Shown here in pieces: positions 43,556 through 56,000 of a stretch of DNA of 62,029 bases (the first letter of the stretch is position 1; every line of letters starts with the position of its first letter). Made by a program: the position numbers and the translations under genes. The notes beneath the pieces are model-generated. The model was not told the DNA's origin. It made no database searches and saw only the letters and a list, made by a program, of their open reading frames with translations. Origin of the DNA: Micractinium sp. NFX-FRZ (Eukaryota; Chlorophyta; Trebouxiophyceae; Chlorellales; Chlorellaceae); assembly GCA_029339195.1 (NCBI GenBank), contig JAPTJF010000383.1, forward strand, positions 1-62,029, in the 5' to 3' direction.

Positions 43556-45149
43556 CTTCGAATGTGCTAGCTAGCCGGGCCAGAGGCTAGAGAGACCGAG
43601 TACGGCGCGCAAGGGCGCTTTGGGGGAGCGCGCTGCTGTGCCCTGCTGGCATAGGCCAGACCCGGGCATGAAGTCGCGAGTTCTCCCTCCAACACGCCTT
43701 GATTGCGTCCGAACTTGCCCACGCGTGCTCGTGGTGGCATGTGTTCCCCTGTCCTGCCCCGCGGCCCTCCGAGCAGCACGTTCTGCACATGGCGGGCCGC
43801 CTCCCTTGTGCCCTCTCTTCCCTGAGAGTTCAGCGCTGAGGAGTATTGAGAGGGTGCCTCTGATTATCAGCAGGCGCAAGAATACTTGAACGCGCCGTGG
43901 CAGCAACACAGGGCAGGTGGGCGGCTGCGGCGGCGACAGGAGAGGCGTCAGCGGTGGCACCTCATTGCGGCACCTCAGTGTGGCCGCAGTGGACAGCGAG
44001 TACGTGCGGCGCACACGAGTGCCTGCAGCGCACACACCCTGCATGTTGGTTTCAACTGGCACGAGCTCACGCAGCCTCGGTACCTGCACCCAGGGCTTCT
44101 CCAGGGCCGCGGCAGCAGTGCATTCTGCACTAGTAATGCGGTTCACCCGCCGCCCGCACAACGCACCTGCGCCCGAGCTCCAGTGCACAGGCGCACGTGT
44201 GCCACCACTGATCTCTGTCTAACCAGCCAGCATCGCTCTCATAGGGCTGCATGAGCCCTCTGTCCATGAGCATGCCGTGCTCAGCAGGGGCAGTGAGCAG
44301 CAGCACCGCCGCCATTTGTGTTAAGCCTCGATTAACGATGTTTCCCCTGTCGTGGGGTGTGGCTGTTGTGGCAAAGCTCGCGGAGGATAGCAGAGTGGGT
44401 CCATCGCCCGCAACACAGGACCGCAAACCCTGCCCGATACCCTCGCCGCTTCCGCTGTTGTGGCTGGGACTCGCCATGGCGGCATAGCACCTCTGCCACT
44501 CTCAACCGGGAGCCGTTACAAATCAGAATTTGCTGTTGCATTCAGAGCTTGGCTGCATGCATCCAAGTGGCGGCATTTGTTTCTTACCCAGTGCCGGCAC
44601 AAATGTGTCCTACACCCAGTGCCAGCATGGTGGCGGCGGCGCGGCGGCTAGCTGACGGCAGCGTGCGCTGCAGCGCTGGAGGGAAGGGCACGGCTGCCCA
44701 TCGGCTTGCCGCGCGACGCAGATCGGGCTCCCGTGACGCTCCGTTGATCGTTCGTCACTGATTGCCTCCACCAGCGCACCGCCCTCTGCTCGGGCGCCGA
44801 CTCAACAGGTCTCGGCTCGGCACCTCGCTGCGGCGGCCCTGTAAAGGACATTGTGAGCACAGATCACAGCTGCTGCCTGATATCCAGCTGCAGGCGAGTG
44901 CGCAACCGCCCGGCCAGCCTTTCAGCAACCCTGGCCGCCTTGATGGGCTGACCGCTGCCGTCTCCAGCCGCGCACAAACACGCTCCTCCTGGCATGTTTG
45001 TGAGCGCCGGACCATTGAAGATGCCGGATAGCTAGCAGGCAAGGTGTCAGTCCTGTGCCGCCGCCCCCGCCGCCAACTTGCTTGTGCTGCTCTCGCCACT
45101 GTAGGTTGTGCACGGGACTGCGTCTGTGGCAACTTCAATAGCGTGCGCT
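43556..45149. promoter_or_regulatory. Divergent spacer between eL6 and DPE1
   Basis: A 1.6-kb region holding both promoters and 5' leaders. Several ORFs cross it on both strands but none shows motifs or a phase-consistent exon chain. No specific element was identified. Confidence 0.4.
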
Positions 45150-48100
45150 ATGCAAGCTATGGCAGCCCAGCGCTGCGGCATGGCGGGCGCCGTGCGTGCC
45201 AGCGGCAGCAACGCCACCGCACGGCCCGCCAGCGCACGACCCGCTGCCTGGGCGCGCCCGCAGCCGCACCGCCGCCCGCAACAGCTGCAGCATGCGCAGC
45301 GAGGCAGCCTGGCTGCTGCTCACGCCTTCACCTCCCCTCTGGCCAGCGTCGCCATCCAGCCCTACCCAGACCCCTTCCCGGAGCTGCAGCCAGGGGACGA
45401 TCTGGCAGATGAGTATGGCAACCCGGGGCCCAACCCGCCCAAGCACCGCCGGGCGGGCGTGGTGCTGCACCCCACTTCGCTGCCCGGCAAGTACGGCATG
45501 GGGGAGATTGGGGCAGAGGCGTACCGCTTCGTGGACTGGCTGGCGGAGACCGGCATGCAGCTGTGGCAGGTGGGTGCTTGGGCAGGGGGCGCGGCGGGGG
45601 GTGCGGAGGTGGCAGGCGCTGGGGGGCTGCCGGCGGGCGTCGCCAGTACGTGGGTGCTGCGCTCTTGGGTGCTGCCTGCATGCTGCTGGCGTGTGCCTGC
45701 TGCCCCAGCCACCTTGGGCACACCAAGCGTGCTGCTGCATGTCCTCATTGCCGGCAGACCCCTCCAAGCAACATTCCTCCTGCTGCCACTCCCACCGCCC
45801 TTGCACCTGTGCTGCCGCCCTTCGCCCCCCCATGTACCATACGTGTTGCGCATCTTCACGCAGCTGCTGCCCCTGATGGCCTCTGATATCACCTTCTGAT
45901 CACACGGCAGCGCAGCCTGGCTGCCCGTGCAGGCACCACCCTGCACCAGTTCCCTTGCCCACGCCCTCCCCCCTGTGCCCCCGCCCGTGCCCCTGCCCAG
46001 CTGCTGCCCCTGGTGCCGCCGGAGACCACCTTCTGGTCACCCTACAGCGGCCTGGACGCGCTGTGCGGCAACACCCTGCTCATACCCATTGAGGAGCTGC
46101 ACCAGATGGGGCTGCTGGCAGCGGAGGAGGTGCCGGAGGAGGCGCCGGTGGAGCTGCATGCCGACTTCACGGCGGTGGCGGCCTGGAAGGTGGGGCGGTG
46201 GGGTGGGGTGGTTGTGGGGTGGTGGGGTGAGAGCCAAGGATGGTGGTGGCCTGGGAGGTGGGGTGGTGGCGGTGGTGGTGGTGGTGGGGTGAGAGCCAGG
46301 TGGAAGGGGGCCAAGGATGGTGGTGTGGAAGTCTGGTTGCCTGGGCCAAGGATGGTGGTGGTGGAGCGATGGCCGAGGATGGTGGTGGCTGAATGAGGTG
46401 CTACAGTCAAGGGGGAGGGAGAGGCTGGGAGACAGAGAGTGCTTGGTGCAACTCGGGCGATAGCAGCATGCAAGGTGCGTGAGTGCATTGCGAGACAGTG
46501 CACGCGCCGACCCACCTGCTCCTTCGCCCCACCCCCTCATCTGCCCACCCACATCTGCCCCACCCCCTCCGTGCGCCCGCAGCTGCCGCTGCTGGACAAG
46601 GCGGCGCAGCGGCTGCTGCACGGCGACGGCTTTGACGCGCTGCGTGCGGAGATGCAGCAGTTCCGGACGGACAATGCGTGGGTGGAGCAGTCAGCGCTGT
46701 TCAGGTGTGTGTGTGGACGGTGCGGTTAAGGTGTGTGTGTGTGAGTGTGTGTCTCTAGGCGAATTTTCTGTTGAGCCCCGGTCGGCGGCGCCCCCGCAAG
46801 GAGCAGGGGCGGGCCCGAAGCCCTGCAAAAGCAGATGTGTGTGTCTATGCGTGGGTGTCTGTTTGTGTGGTAGAGCCGTGGGGCTGGTGCCGGAGTGGCT
46901 GCCCATGGACGTGGCGCAAGTCGGGTGCATGATGAGGCGGTGGTTGATCGGGGTTGGGACTGGAGGTGCAGGAGTGCATGACTGGGAATGCGTGGGCGGT
47001 TCAGTCGGTGCTGCTCAGGCGGGGCAGGGTGGAGGCATGAGGCAAGGACAGCAAGCAGGCGACACTCAGGCGGGGCATGTGACTACCGCTGCCCAGCTGG
47101 CCGCCCTGACTGTGCCCAGCCTGCCCGGCTGCTGCCCTGCCTGCCCAGCTGGGTGCCCTACTGCCGCCCCCTGTCGCCCGCCCGGCCCTGTTCCCGCTTC
47201 CTGACCTCGCCATGCGCCTGCGCCCCGACCACGCCGTGCGCAGCGTGCTGACTGAGCAGCCTGAGCTGGAGGGAGAGGCCTGGTGGGACTGGCCCGCCGA
47301 AGTGCGTGACCGCGACCCAGACACACTTGCCAAGTAAGGGGAGGCCGCGAAAGCAGCTTGATGAGAGTGTAAAGGAGAGCGGGATTGGGGCTGCTGCACT
47401 TGATGACTGCCGGCTGGAGGGGTGGCCTGTGAGGGCAGGCGCACCGCCAAGCGGCTGCGGGTGGGTGCTCTGCCTGGCGCATGCAAGCGCCTGGCCGGGG
47501 GGCACTGGCCAGGCAACCCTCTCTCGCCAGCCACCCTGCCGCCTCCCTCCCCATCTTCCACTGCCCCAGGGTGCGCCCAAATGCGTTGTCGCGTTGTGCC
47601 CACCATGCGAACCACATCAACACCTTCATGTGCCCTTCTGCCTGCCTACAGCACCTTTTCAGAGCTTCCTGTCCCTCTTGTCACCCCTTCCCGGCTGCCC
47701 CAGGGTGCGCACCGACAACGTGGACCGCATCAACTCCTTCATCGCCCTGCAGTTCCTGTTTGACCGATTCTGGAAGCACCTCAAGGTGAGGAGCAGTGCT
47801 GAGAATATATGAAGGGGGGATGGGGTGGAGGAGGGAGGGAGGGGAAGAGTCGGGGGAGGGGGGGTGGGGGAAGAGGGAAGGGAAGAAGGAAGAATGTGGC
47901 AAGTGAAGGGACAGCTCGGGCCTCGCACTGCCGCCTCTCCGCAAGCCAAGCCACTCCGCCCCGCCCCACCCATTCCTTACCCCCCTTGCCCCGACTTCAT
48001 GGCTGATGCCGCCGCATGTGGCTGCAGGGGGATGGTGGGAGCCACGTGCCTTCCTACTGTCCACGTAACTCCCACGCCCCCTCACTGCCCTTGCTGACCC

Positions 48101-50911
48101 GCCACCGCTGCCACCCCTTCGCCCATCTGCAGGCGTACGCCAACGCGCGCGGCATCGGGCTGGTCGGCGACATGCCTATCTACGTAGGCGGGCAGAGCGC
48201 GGATGTGTGGGCAAACCGCGACCTTTTTGAGCTGCTGCCCGATGGCAAGCCGGCACTGGTCAGGTATGTGTGACGGGCAGGCAGCACCAGAGGTGTAGGC
48301 CAGCTGGGCGCTGGCGGCAATGAGGCAGGCAGAAGTTCTGCTTGCCAAGGGCAAGCCGGCGCTGGGCGGGCGGGCAGGTGGGCGGGCCTGGTCGGCTGGA
48401 TGGCGCCCCCACCATCATCACCCCCCAATCGCTCCCTTGCCCCCTTTACACTAGATGGCGGCCCCACCCTCATCACCCCTCGCGCCCCCCCCTTGCCCTC
48501 CCCATCCCACCCTTGGCAGCGGCGTGCCCCCGGACGCATTCTCCGCCACCGGCCAGCTCTGGGGCTCCCCCCTGTACGACTGGAAGGCGCACGCCGCCGA
48601 GGGCTTTGCCTGGTGGCGGCAGCGCATCGCGCGCAGCATGCAGCTGTACGACGAGACGCGCATCGACCACTTCCGCGCGTTTGCGGGTTACTGGGCGGTG
48701 GAGGCGGATGCCGAGACGGGTGGGTGGCACCCATTGTGTTCAGTGCCCAGTAGGGCGAGTGGTGGTGTGGGGTTGACGGGTAGGTGCCCGGAAGTTTCGA
48801 ACGTGGGGCCAGGCGGGCACATGGTGAGGGACGGCCAGGCGCGGGGCCAGGCGGGCAGAATGGGGCAGGGGCATGCGGCCGTAGCATGGCCGGGACCAGG
48901 AAGAACAGCTGCCTGATGGGCTCTCCACCCTTAGACCTCCTCCCTATGTCCTCCCTACCTCCCTCTGCCCTATGACCTCCCCACCCGTGTGCACCCGCCT
49001 GTCCGCTCCCCCTGCAGCCATGGTGGGCACCTGGAAGAAGGGGCCCGGGGTGGCCCTGTTTGAGGCGCTGGAGTCGTCACTGGGGCAGGTGCCCATCCTG
49101 GCAGGTGGGTGGGCACACTGCCTGCTGGCTTTAGTGCCGGCTGTGGCAGCGGTTGTGGTGTACTGAGTGTTGGGTTTGGTCCCGTCTTGGCAGTGGTTGC
49201 CTTTGCGTGCCTGGGTGTGGTTCCGGCCTTGGCAGTGGGCTGTTTTGCGCTGCGTCTTGTGTGCTGTTTGCATGAACAGCAGGCTGCGAGTGCAAGGGTC
49301 GGGGGCCTTGTTTGAGGCGATGGAGTGGACACTGGCCCAGGTGCACGTTCTGGCAGGTGGACCTCAACATCAGTACATCCCCTGCAGAGGACCTGGGCGT
49401 CATCACTCGCGACGTCACCGAGCTGCGCCAGGCAATCGGCGCCCCCGGCATGGTGGTCCTGCAGTTTGCGTGGGGCGGGGGGGCCACCAACACCCACATG
49501 CCGCACAACATCTACGAAAACTGCTTCGTCTACCCCGGTGAGTTTGTTGGTACAGCTTTCACTGTGAAGGCCTACTTTTGGAAGTGCTTGTTGTCTACCC
49601 CGGTGAGAGGCTTCTGTGTGTGTGTGGTGTGTATGCGTTCGTGTGGTGTTTGTGTGTGGTGGTTGGAAGGGGGGGAGGGGGCCGCTTCGGTTTGGCAGTG
49701 GACATTAGTGTGGCTCCGGCTACTTGGCCCGGCGGCGGAAGCACAGTGCGTGGGGCCACGGCAGGCCAAGGGCCAGGTGTCGAGTGCAGGCTCCCCACAG
49801 CTGGGTCCTGCCGTGCTGCTGCCTGCCCGCCTGCCCGGCCCTCCCCTCCTGCGCTACCCGCTGTCACCGCACCCACCACCCCTCCCATCCCCCACCGCCC
49901 CTCCGCAACCCCACGCAGGCACGCACGACAACCAGACAGCTGTGGGGTGGTGGAAGCAGGGGGCCCAGGTGGAGGAGCGGGCGCTGATCCGGCGGTACAC
50001 CGGCATGACCGGTAAGCGTGTGTGGGCAAAAACGCATATGACACACAGAAACATCAGCATCACTGCCTGGGCGGAAGCCGTGTAATTGTGGGGTGAAGAC
50101 CTCCTCCTTTTTAATAAAGGCAACAGCATCCACCACTTTCAGGGGCGGGAAATGGCTGCCCCTCCCCACGGGGTCACAGGGGCGGCACGCTTCAACAGCC
50201 TGCACCGTGTTCCTGTACTTGCTTGCTGCAGACGATGACGTGGCGTACAGCTTCATCCGTGAGGCGCTCAGGTCGTGCGCCCAGACCGCTGTCGTCACCA
50301 TGCAGGTGGGGTGGGTGCGGGTGGGGCGGCAGCAGAGGTGCTGGTGGGTGCGGTGGGGGTGCGGGATCAGGGCGGCAGTGCTGGGGAGGGGCGGTCTGGG
50401 TATTGGTGCCTGTCAGGGTGGGGCGGGGCCACGGGCTGCGGATGTGGCTCCTCCCCAGGGCTGTGCTGGGCTAGGCTTATAAGAGGTGGTTCCTGGCCTG
50501 CTGTTGTCTCCCCACAGGGCTGCCTCTGCCTGTTGAATGCACCCGCACCTGCCCCTCTCTGGCCGCTCCCCTACCCCCCCCCTCCTGACCCCAGGAAGTC
50601 GTGCACGCACCACCTGTCCTCCCTCTGCCCCTCCTGCCTCTTATCACACGCCGCCCTCCCCCTTCTCCTCCCCCCTCCTCCCCCCACCCCAGGACGTCAT
50701 GCGCCTGGACGACACCGCCCGCATGAACACGCCTGGCCGCGCTGAGGGCAACTGGACGTGGCGCGTGGGGCACAGCGACGTGTGGCGCCAGCTGGGAGAG
50801 GAGCAGGCACAGCTGCGGATCTGGATCCAGCAGTACGATCGTGCCCCGCCCGGCGGCGTGCGCGCGCCGCCAGCACACCCCGGCCGCGCTGGCGGCATTG
50901 CGTTCCACTGA
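45150..50911 (+). CDS. DPE1: 4-alpha-glucanotransferase, plastid disproportionating enzyme
   Basis: A 618-aa GH77 enzyme that transfers glucan chains between malto-oligosaccharides in plastid starch metabolism. Twelve exons: 45150-45569, 46001-46189, 46583-46704, 47244-47333, 47704-47785, 48133-48263, 48520-48719, 49018-49104, 49388-49537, 49919-50011, 50232-50305, 50693-50911. The first 65 or so residues are Ala/Arg/Ser-rich and fit a chloroplast transit peptide. Motifs: VLHPTSLPGKYGMGEIG, PLVPPETTFWSPYSGLDAL, GDMPIYVGGQSADVWAN, SGVPPDAFSATGQLWGSPLY. Catalytic residues: nucleophile Asp394 in RIDHFRAFAGYW, acid/base Glu441 in AEDLGVI, and Asp494 in GTHDN. Start: ATG 45150, with a second in-frame Met 9 nt later. 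Six introns contain exon-edge copies. Divergent from eL6. Confidence 0.97.
45857..46050 (+). repeat. Copy of the DPE1 exon 2 acceptor and 5' end
   Basis: CGCAGCTGCTGCCCCTGATG at 45859-45878 and ACCTTCTGATCACAC at 45891-45905 resemble the exon 2 start (CCAGCTGCTGCCCCTGGTGC ... ACCTTCTGGTCACCC). Confidence 0.9.
46670..47022 (+). repeat. Copy of the DPE1 exon 3 3' end in intron 3
   Basis: AATGCGTGGGCGGTTCAGTC and GGTGCTGCTCAG at 46987-47018 resemble the exon 3 end at 46674-46704. Confidence 0.85.
47560..47770 (+). repeat. Copy of the DPE1 exon 5 acceptor and 5' half
   Basis: CTGCCCCAGGGTGCGC followed by ACCACATCAACACCTTCATG (47561-47630) parallels exon 5 (CTGCCCCAGGGTGCGC, ACCGCATCAACTCCTTCATC). 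It reads as a diverged pseudo-exon. Confidence 0.9.
49042..49366 (+). repeat. Copy of the DPE1 exon 8 3' half and donor in intron 8
   Basis: About 70 nt at 49293-49362 (GGCCTTGTTTGAGGCGATGG ... CACGTTCTGGCAGGTGG) mirror exon 8 at 49048-49107 (GGCCCTGTTTGAGGCGCTGG ... CCATCCTGGCAGGTGG). Confidence 0.95.
49513..49612 (+). repeat. Copy of the DPE1 exon 9 3' end and donor in intron 9
   Basis: GTCTACCCCGGTGAG at 49593-49607 exactly repeats 49528-49542; upstream GAAGTGCTTGTT versus AAACTGCTTC also matches. Confidence 0.9.
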
Positions 50912-51378
50912 GCGGCGGCGGGCTGGCTGGGGGCGTGGCCTTGCTGGACCTCAGCTGGCTGCCCGCCGTTCAGTCATTCCCAAGCCAGGTTTTCCGTTCC
51001 CTTAGAAAGTAGAGCGCACCGGATGCATGCGCCACTCTACCTGTCAGCTGCAACCTAACGAATGCCAGCGGCCTGCGCCCCGCGAGCGCCGCACCCTGTC
51101 AATACAGCACCGTCGATTCTTTGCTTGGAGCTTGGGCCTCCAAGCGTCCCTCCTTCTGCACTGTCTCACCACCATTGTTTCTGAAGCACCGGTCTCTGGC
51201 TGCTGCATACCTTTACAAAAGAAGTAGATTGTTGTGTAATCAAACGTCAATGGGCGGGTGGCGACGCTGACCTGGCGCTAGGCTTCACTTTGCCTTACCG
51301 TCTCCTTGCTGGACTCGCTTCGTTTGATACAGTGTTGCGCCTTGAACTCACCCAGGACATTCAGGCGGGCAGCCACGA
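50912..51378. other. DPE1 3'UTR and promoter of the next gene
   Basis: A 467-bp same-strand spacer with lower GC in its second half. It contains the TGTAA at 51235 and no supported exon. Confidence 0.5.
51235..51239 (+). terminator. Poly(A) signal TGTAA for DPE1
   Basis: TGTAA about 325 nt after the DPE1 stop, in an AT-richer stretch (AAAAGAAGTAGATTGTTGTG just before), fitting the green algal poly(A) signal. Confidence 0.6.
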
Positions 51379-52373
51379 TGAGCCGCAGCTACTTCGCCTC
51401 GCAGTATGACAAGAACTACCTGCCGCACAAGCTGGGCAACTGGGAGGTTGCGGACACCAACAAGGTGGGATGAATGGGCACGAAACAATGACTCGACGGT
51501 GGCCGAGACAGCGGCGGGCTGCTGGGCCATGCCCACATTCGCCTCGGTTGGCTGCCGTGGGAGCTGTCCCTGCCTCTGGACGTTGCTCCGTAACGCGCTC
51601 CGAAGCCCGACTACGCAAGCCGCGGCCCGCCCGAGAGCCGCCCCGCTCCAACCACCGCCGCCGCCGCCCCGCCCCGCCCGCACAAAGGCTGTGCAGGTGG
51701 TGCGCCCCGGCTCTGGCAGCGCGAAGGCAGAGAAGACGGCCGACGGGCGCACGATCCCCATTGTAAACGAGAAGGGCCACATCGTGCGGGGGACCAAGAA
51801 GGCGGCGGCATTTGTGACCAAGCCGCCGGTGTGGCAGCAGGCGCCGCCGGTGCGTTCCCATCACGGTCGCTTGCAGGCAGCGCTGCCGCCAGGCAGCGGC
51901 CCCAGCAGCAGCCTGCCCCACATCAAGATAGCAGCCTGACCTACCTGCTGTTGATGATTTCACGCCTGTGATATGATCCGGCACGCGCGACTACGGAGCG
52001 GCGGTGCTGACCATGCCGACCATTCTCCCATGCGTGCAGCGCTGGCCGGAGCCCAACCCCACCATCAAGGGCACCGCAGCAGCCACAATGGGCTACAAGG
52101 TGTGTGCTGCCACATTGGCTTGGGTAACAGAGTAGTGGGGCTTTGCATGCCCCGTTGTCTGTAAAATGCTGCGCCAGCTGCAGCTGCTGTGCCTGGCCGC
52201 CCCGGAAGCGGCGGCAAGCGGCGGAACGTGGCATCCCATCACCGCCCCTTCTGCATGCCACCCTTCTTGCTACCCTCTGCCTGCAGGGCATCCAGACGGC
52301 CTACCTGCCCACCAGCACAGTGCCCATCCGCACGGTGGAGATCGAGGGAGCCAAGGACTTCAACTTCCACTGA
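51379..52373 (+). CDS. Small conserved-looking protein of unknown function
   Basis: A 128-aa protein from four exons with clean splice sites and matching phases: 51379-51465, 51697-51849, 52040-52099, 52287-52373. It begins MSRSYFASQYDKNYLPHKLG-NWEVADTNK and has GRTIPIVNEKGHIVRGTKKA in the middle. It ends VPIRTVEIEGAKDFNFH. No signal peptide, membrane segment or known domain is seen; it is rich in Lys, Pro and aromatic residues, like some small structural or scaffold proteins. I do not recognise the family. TGTAA follows the stop by 16 nt. Confidence 0.72.
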
Positions 52374-52388
52374 GCAAGGGGCGGATAT

Positions 52389-52393
52389 TGTAA
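52389..52393 (+). terminator. Poly(A) signal TGTAA for the 128-aa protein gene
   Basis: TGTAA lies 16 nt after the stop codon. A second TGTAA at 52687-52691 is a possible distal site. Confidence 0.5.
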
Positions 52394-53029
52394 AGCTGAC
52401 AACACACACGGCGGTACAGGGGAGAGCGGCCTGCAGCTGGCAGCTGGCAGAGCGCCCAGGGGGCTTGCAGCGGCTGCACAGCTTGCAACGGCGGCAGCCA
52501 GCGTTGGCAAGCGACGTGACCAGCAGGGCGCCGAGTGGCAATACAATTGATATTGACGGCATGTGGGTGGTTGAGTGAGCGGGCAATCCTTGTGTGCTCA
52601 GCCCTGACTGATGACGCAAGCCGCACGGCAGCTCTCTAGACAGGCCACTGCGCAGAATGGACTGCTTACGTGTCCCTGTCCCTTCTTGTAACATCATCAT
52701 TCGGTTTCACAGGGTCACAAGCGTTGCACAGGAGTGGCAGGGGCAGTGAGCAAAGAGAGGCAATGGGAAAGGGTACAGCAGGAGCAAGGGGGGAAGGCAG
52801 CGGGGAACACAGACTCGTCAGAGGTAGCGCCAAGAGAGAGGCATGCGCCAAGAGAGATGGTCATTGTTACCAGAAGCAGGGTTTGGCAGTGAGGCAGCGC
52901 CTTTGCCGGGCGTTGACCCGGCGCTCAACGCGGGGGCGTGCACCGGTGCTGGCGCCGGCAGCAGCAGTGCCGCCCCAGGGAGGCGTCACTGCCCGGGCAT
53001 ATCCTCCTGCCCTTCTTGCTGCCCTCCAC
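52394..53029. other. Convergent intergenic region, no gene seen
   Basis: 3'UTR space of the 128-aa protein gene (+) and the filamin-RRM gene (-). Purine-rich around 52730-52860. No exon supported. Confidence 0.45.
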
Positions 53030-56000
53030 TCACTCCCCCAGCTCCTCCAGCAGCGCCTCCAGCTCATCCTCGGGCTGCTGCACCTTCTTTCCCTCCGCAG
53101 CAGCAGCTCCAGCAGGGGCATCCACCTCCATCTTGTCCCCCAACTCCTGCTGCTGCTGCTGCTGCTCCTCCTCCCCTGCCCCTGCTGCCGCCCCCTCTTT
53201 GTCCCCTCGGCTGCTGCGCTCCTTGCGGTCGCGGCTGCGCGAGCGCCGCCGCTCCTTCCGCTCCTTGTGGCTGCTGTGCCGGTGCTTGCTGTGCTTGCTG
53301 CGGTCGGCCGAGCGGCTGCGGCTGCTGCGCCGCCGGCGCTTGTCGCGGCTGTCATCCCGCCGCCGCCGCTTGTCGCGGCTGCGGCTGCGGCTGCTGCGCC
53401 GCCGCCGCACGTCCCGCTCCCGGCTCCTGCTGCTGCGCCGCCGGCGGCTGTCCCGCTCCCTGTCCCTGTCCCGGCTCCTGCTCCTGCTGCGCCGCCGCCG
53501 CTCGCTGCCGCCGTTGGCCGCTGGCGCCGGCGCAGGCGCTGGCAGCCCCCCAGCCAGCCTCCTGGACAGTGCAATGGCGGCAGCAAGGGCAGCCGACTTC
53601 TGGGAGTCATTGTCCTGAGGCTTGGTGGGCATGGGCGGCGGCGCCACGCCGGTGCGCTGTGCTGCCCGCATGGATGCCACCTGCTCTGCCAGCGCCTGCT
53701 GCTGCTGCTGCATCAGCTGGAACTGCTGCACCTGCTGCACCTGCAGCTGGAAGTAGGGGCTGTTGAGCTGCGGGGCAAGGGAAGGGGGGGAACATAGGAA
53801 GCGGTCAGTGCTGCGCGTTAGCTGGAACTGCTGCACCTGCGCCGGGAAGCGGCCATTGAGAGACACACAAAAGAGGCCTCCCCCTGCACCCCAGTGGGCG
53901 TCCACTGCACCTGCCGCCTGCTCAACCGCGCCTGCCGCGTCCACCCTCCCGGCCTCCCAGCCTGCTTCCCCAGCCAGGAGAAATTAGCAACAAGGCAGCC
54001 ACACACCTGGCCCCGCATGGCAACCGCATACGCCGCTCTCTGCAACCTCCACCCTTACAGCCCAACACTTGCTCATGCCCCTGCCTTGTCATGGAAAAGA
54101 AATGCTAAACTGCCCACCTGGACCTGCATGGCCACTGCATCCGCCGCCTTCTTGGCCTCCCGTGCCGCCTCCACCCGCAGCACCTGCCCCATCAGCGTCG
54201 GCGCCTTCAGCTCCAGCGCCGCAGCTGCAGGGCGCGAGGGAGGGCAGGGTACTAATGCGTTACTGATACATCTTTGAATCCAATGGACATGCCCCTGCAA
54301 TGGTGTGCCCTTTACAGCCAGCGCCGTGTAGCAGTGGAGGCCTGTTGACTCACGCGATATCCCACCCACCGGCCCCACCCCGTGCATCAGACCTGCAGTC
54401 TTTTTTTACCGCTCTCAGACATCAAGCACTTCTCGCGAGCACTGGAACTCACTGAACGCCAGGCAGCTGCCCATGGCCGCCCCAACTCTTCCATCACCCA
54501 CCCAACCCCCAACCCCAACCCCAACCCACCTGCTTCGCGCGAGCGGTGGAACTCGATGAACGCCAGGCCGCTGCCCACGCCCAGCAGCGTGCAGGTGCGG
54601 ATCCTGCCGCATTCCTTGAACACCTTCTCCACCTGCAGCATGTGAGGAGGAGGTGAGCAAGGTGAAACAAGACGGGTTCTTGGCAATGCAGGTGTGGACC
54701 CTGCCTAACAGCCTGGCGCTCTGTCCACAGCTACCCCCCCACACACAGCGGCCAGGAAACCCGCAAGAAGCCTCACTTCCCACAGGAGCACAAGTGAGTG
54801 CAGATTTCAGGGTTCCTGCGCCCACAGCAGCACAACTGTGTGAAGACTTCCGCGTGCCTATGCTGACTCACCGCGTCGGCGGTGGCCTCGGCAGGCACGT
54901 CGCCCACCACCACCATGTGGCTGGCTTGCTCGTCCGAGAGGGAGGGCGGGAACATCATCCCCGTCTGTGCCAGCTTGACGCCCTGCAGGCAGCAGAGGCA
55001 CAGGCAGGGGGAGGGTGGGCAGCAGGAGGGGGGCCGGGAGGCGGGTGAGTGGGGTCGGCGGCAGGGTGGGGTGCACGAGTGGCAGCGGGCAGGCAGGCGG
55101 GCGGGTAGCAGCGGGGGCAGGAAGGGAGCAGGTTAGTGATGGGTGTGGAGGCTGTGCTGCTGGCTTGTGGCCTGCCAGTGCTTCACCGAGCTGGCATCAA
55201 CCGCAAGCTGTGGCCCGCCGCGACATGTAGGACAGCAGGGCGCAGCGCAGCGCAACGGGGAGGGCAGGCGGGTGCGCCCCGCCTGGCGGTGCCTGCCTTG
55301 CCTTGCTGGGACTGCTGCAGCGTCTAGGCTGCTGACACCGGGCACAGGCGCGCCGCCTGCAGGGTGCGAGTGAGAGGGCGGGGCGCAGGGCACATGGAGC
55401 CAGCGAGCGCCCCAGCCAGCCAGCCAGCCGCCCACCCGCCCAGCCACCAACCGGCGTACTCATGTCCCTTGCCCAGGAGATACCTGTGCGCCATGACCTG
55501 GAGGCCAGCCAGCAAGCCGCGCAGCAGCAGCAGCAGCAGCAGGCAGCGGGTGCGGGGCCAAGTACCCGCCCGCCTGCCGGCCGGCACCGCAGGCAGAGCA
55601 GAGAGGCAGAAAGGCAGCACCCACCAGGGAGGTTTGTAGCGCCGGCTGGTCGGGTGGCAGCCCCATGGCCGCAGCTTCCGCAGCACCCAGCACTCCCGCC
55701 ATCGCTCCTCCCACCATCGTCGTCGCCTGCTGCGTCGCCGCCTTGATGGCATCCGCTGTCATCACGCCGTTGGGTGCCGCCGCGCCGGGCATCCCGCCTG
55801 CCTGCCCGGGCATCGCCGGCGGCGGCGGCAGCACGCCGGCTGCTGCTGCTGGCGGGGCTGCTGTGGGTGCTGAGAAGAAGATGGGAAAGGGGGAGTCGCC
55901 CAGGGCCTCTCCGTTCACCTCGATGTGCAGCTGCAGTGAAGAGGGGTGAGCAAGAAAGGAGGCACACAACGATTCTTATGAAGTGGGTGCTGAGAACGAG

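Noticed and set aside
42404..43570. 388-aa plus-strand ORF across eL6 exons 1-2
   Set aside because: Low-complexity Ala/Cys/Arg; the opposite strand encodes eL6 with a normal gene structure.
46189..46420. GGTGG-rich run after DPE1 exon 2 as a G-quadruplex regulator
   Set aside because: It is mostly degenerate repetition of the exon 2 junction (CCTGGAAGGTGGGG); a quadruplex is possible but nothing marks it as functional.
52670..53797. 375-aa plus-strand ORF antisense to the RS-domain exon
   Set aside because: It is the mirror of Ser/Arg-rich codons in the filamin-RRM gene and is low-complexity Pro/Ala/Leu. The minus-strand reading has an RRM, RS domain and correct splicing.
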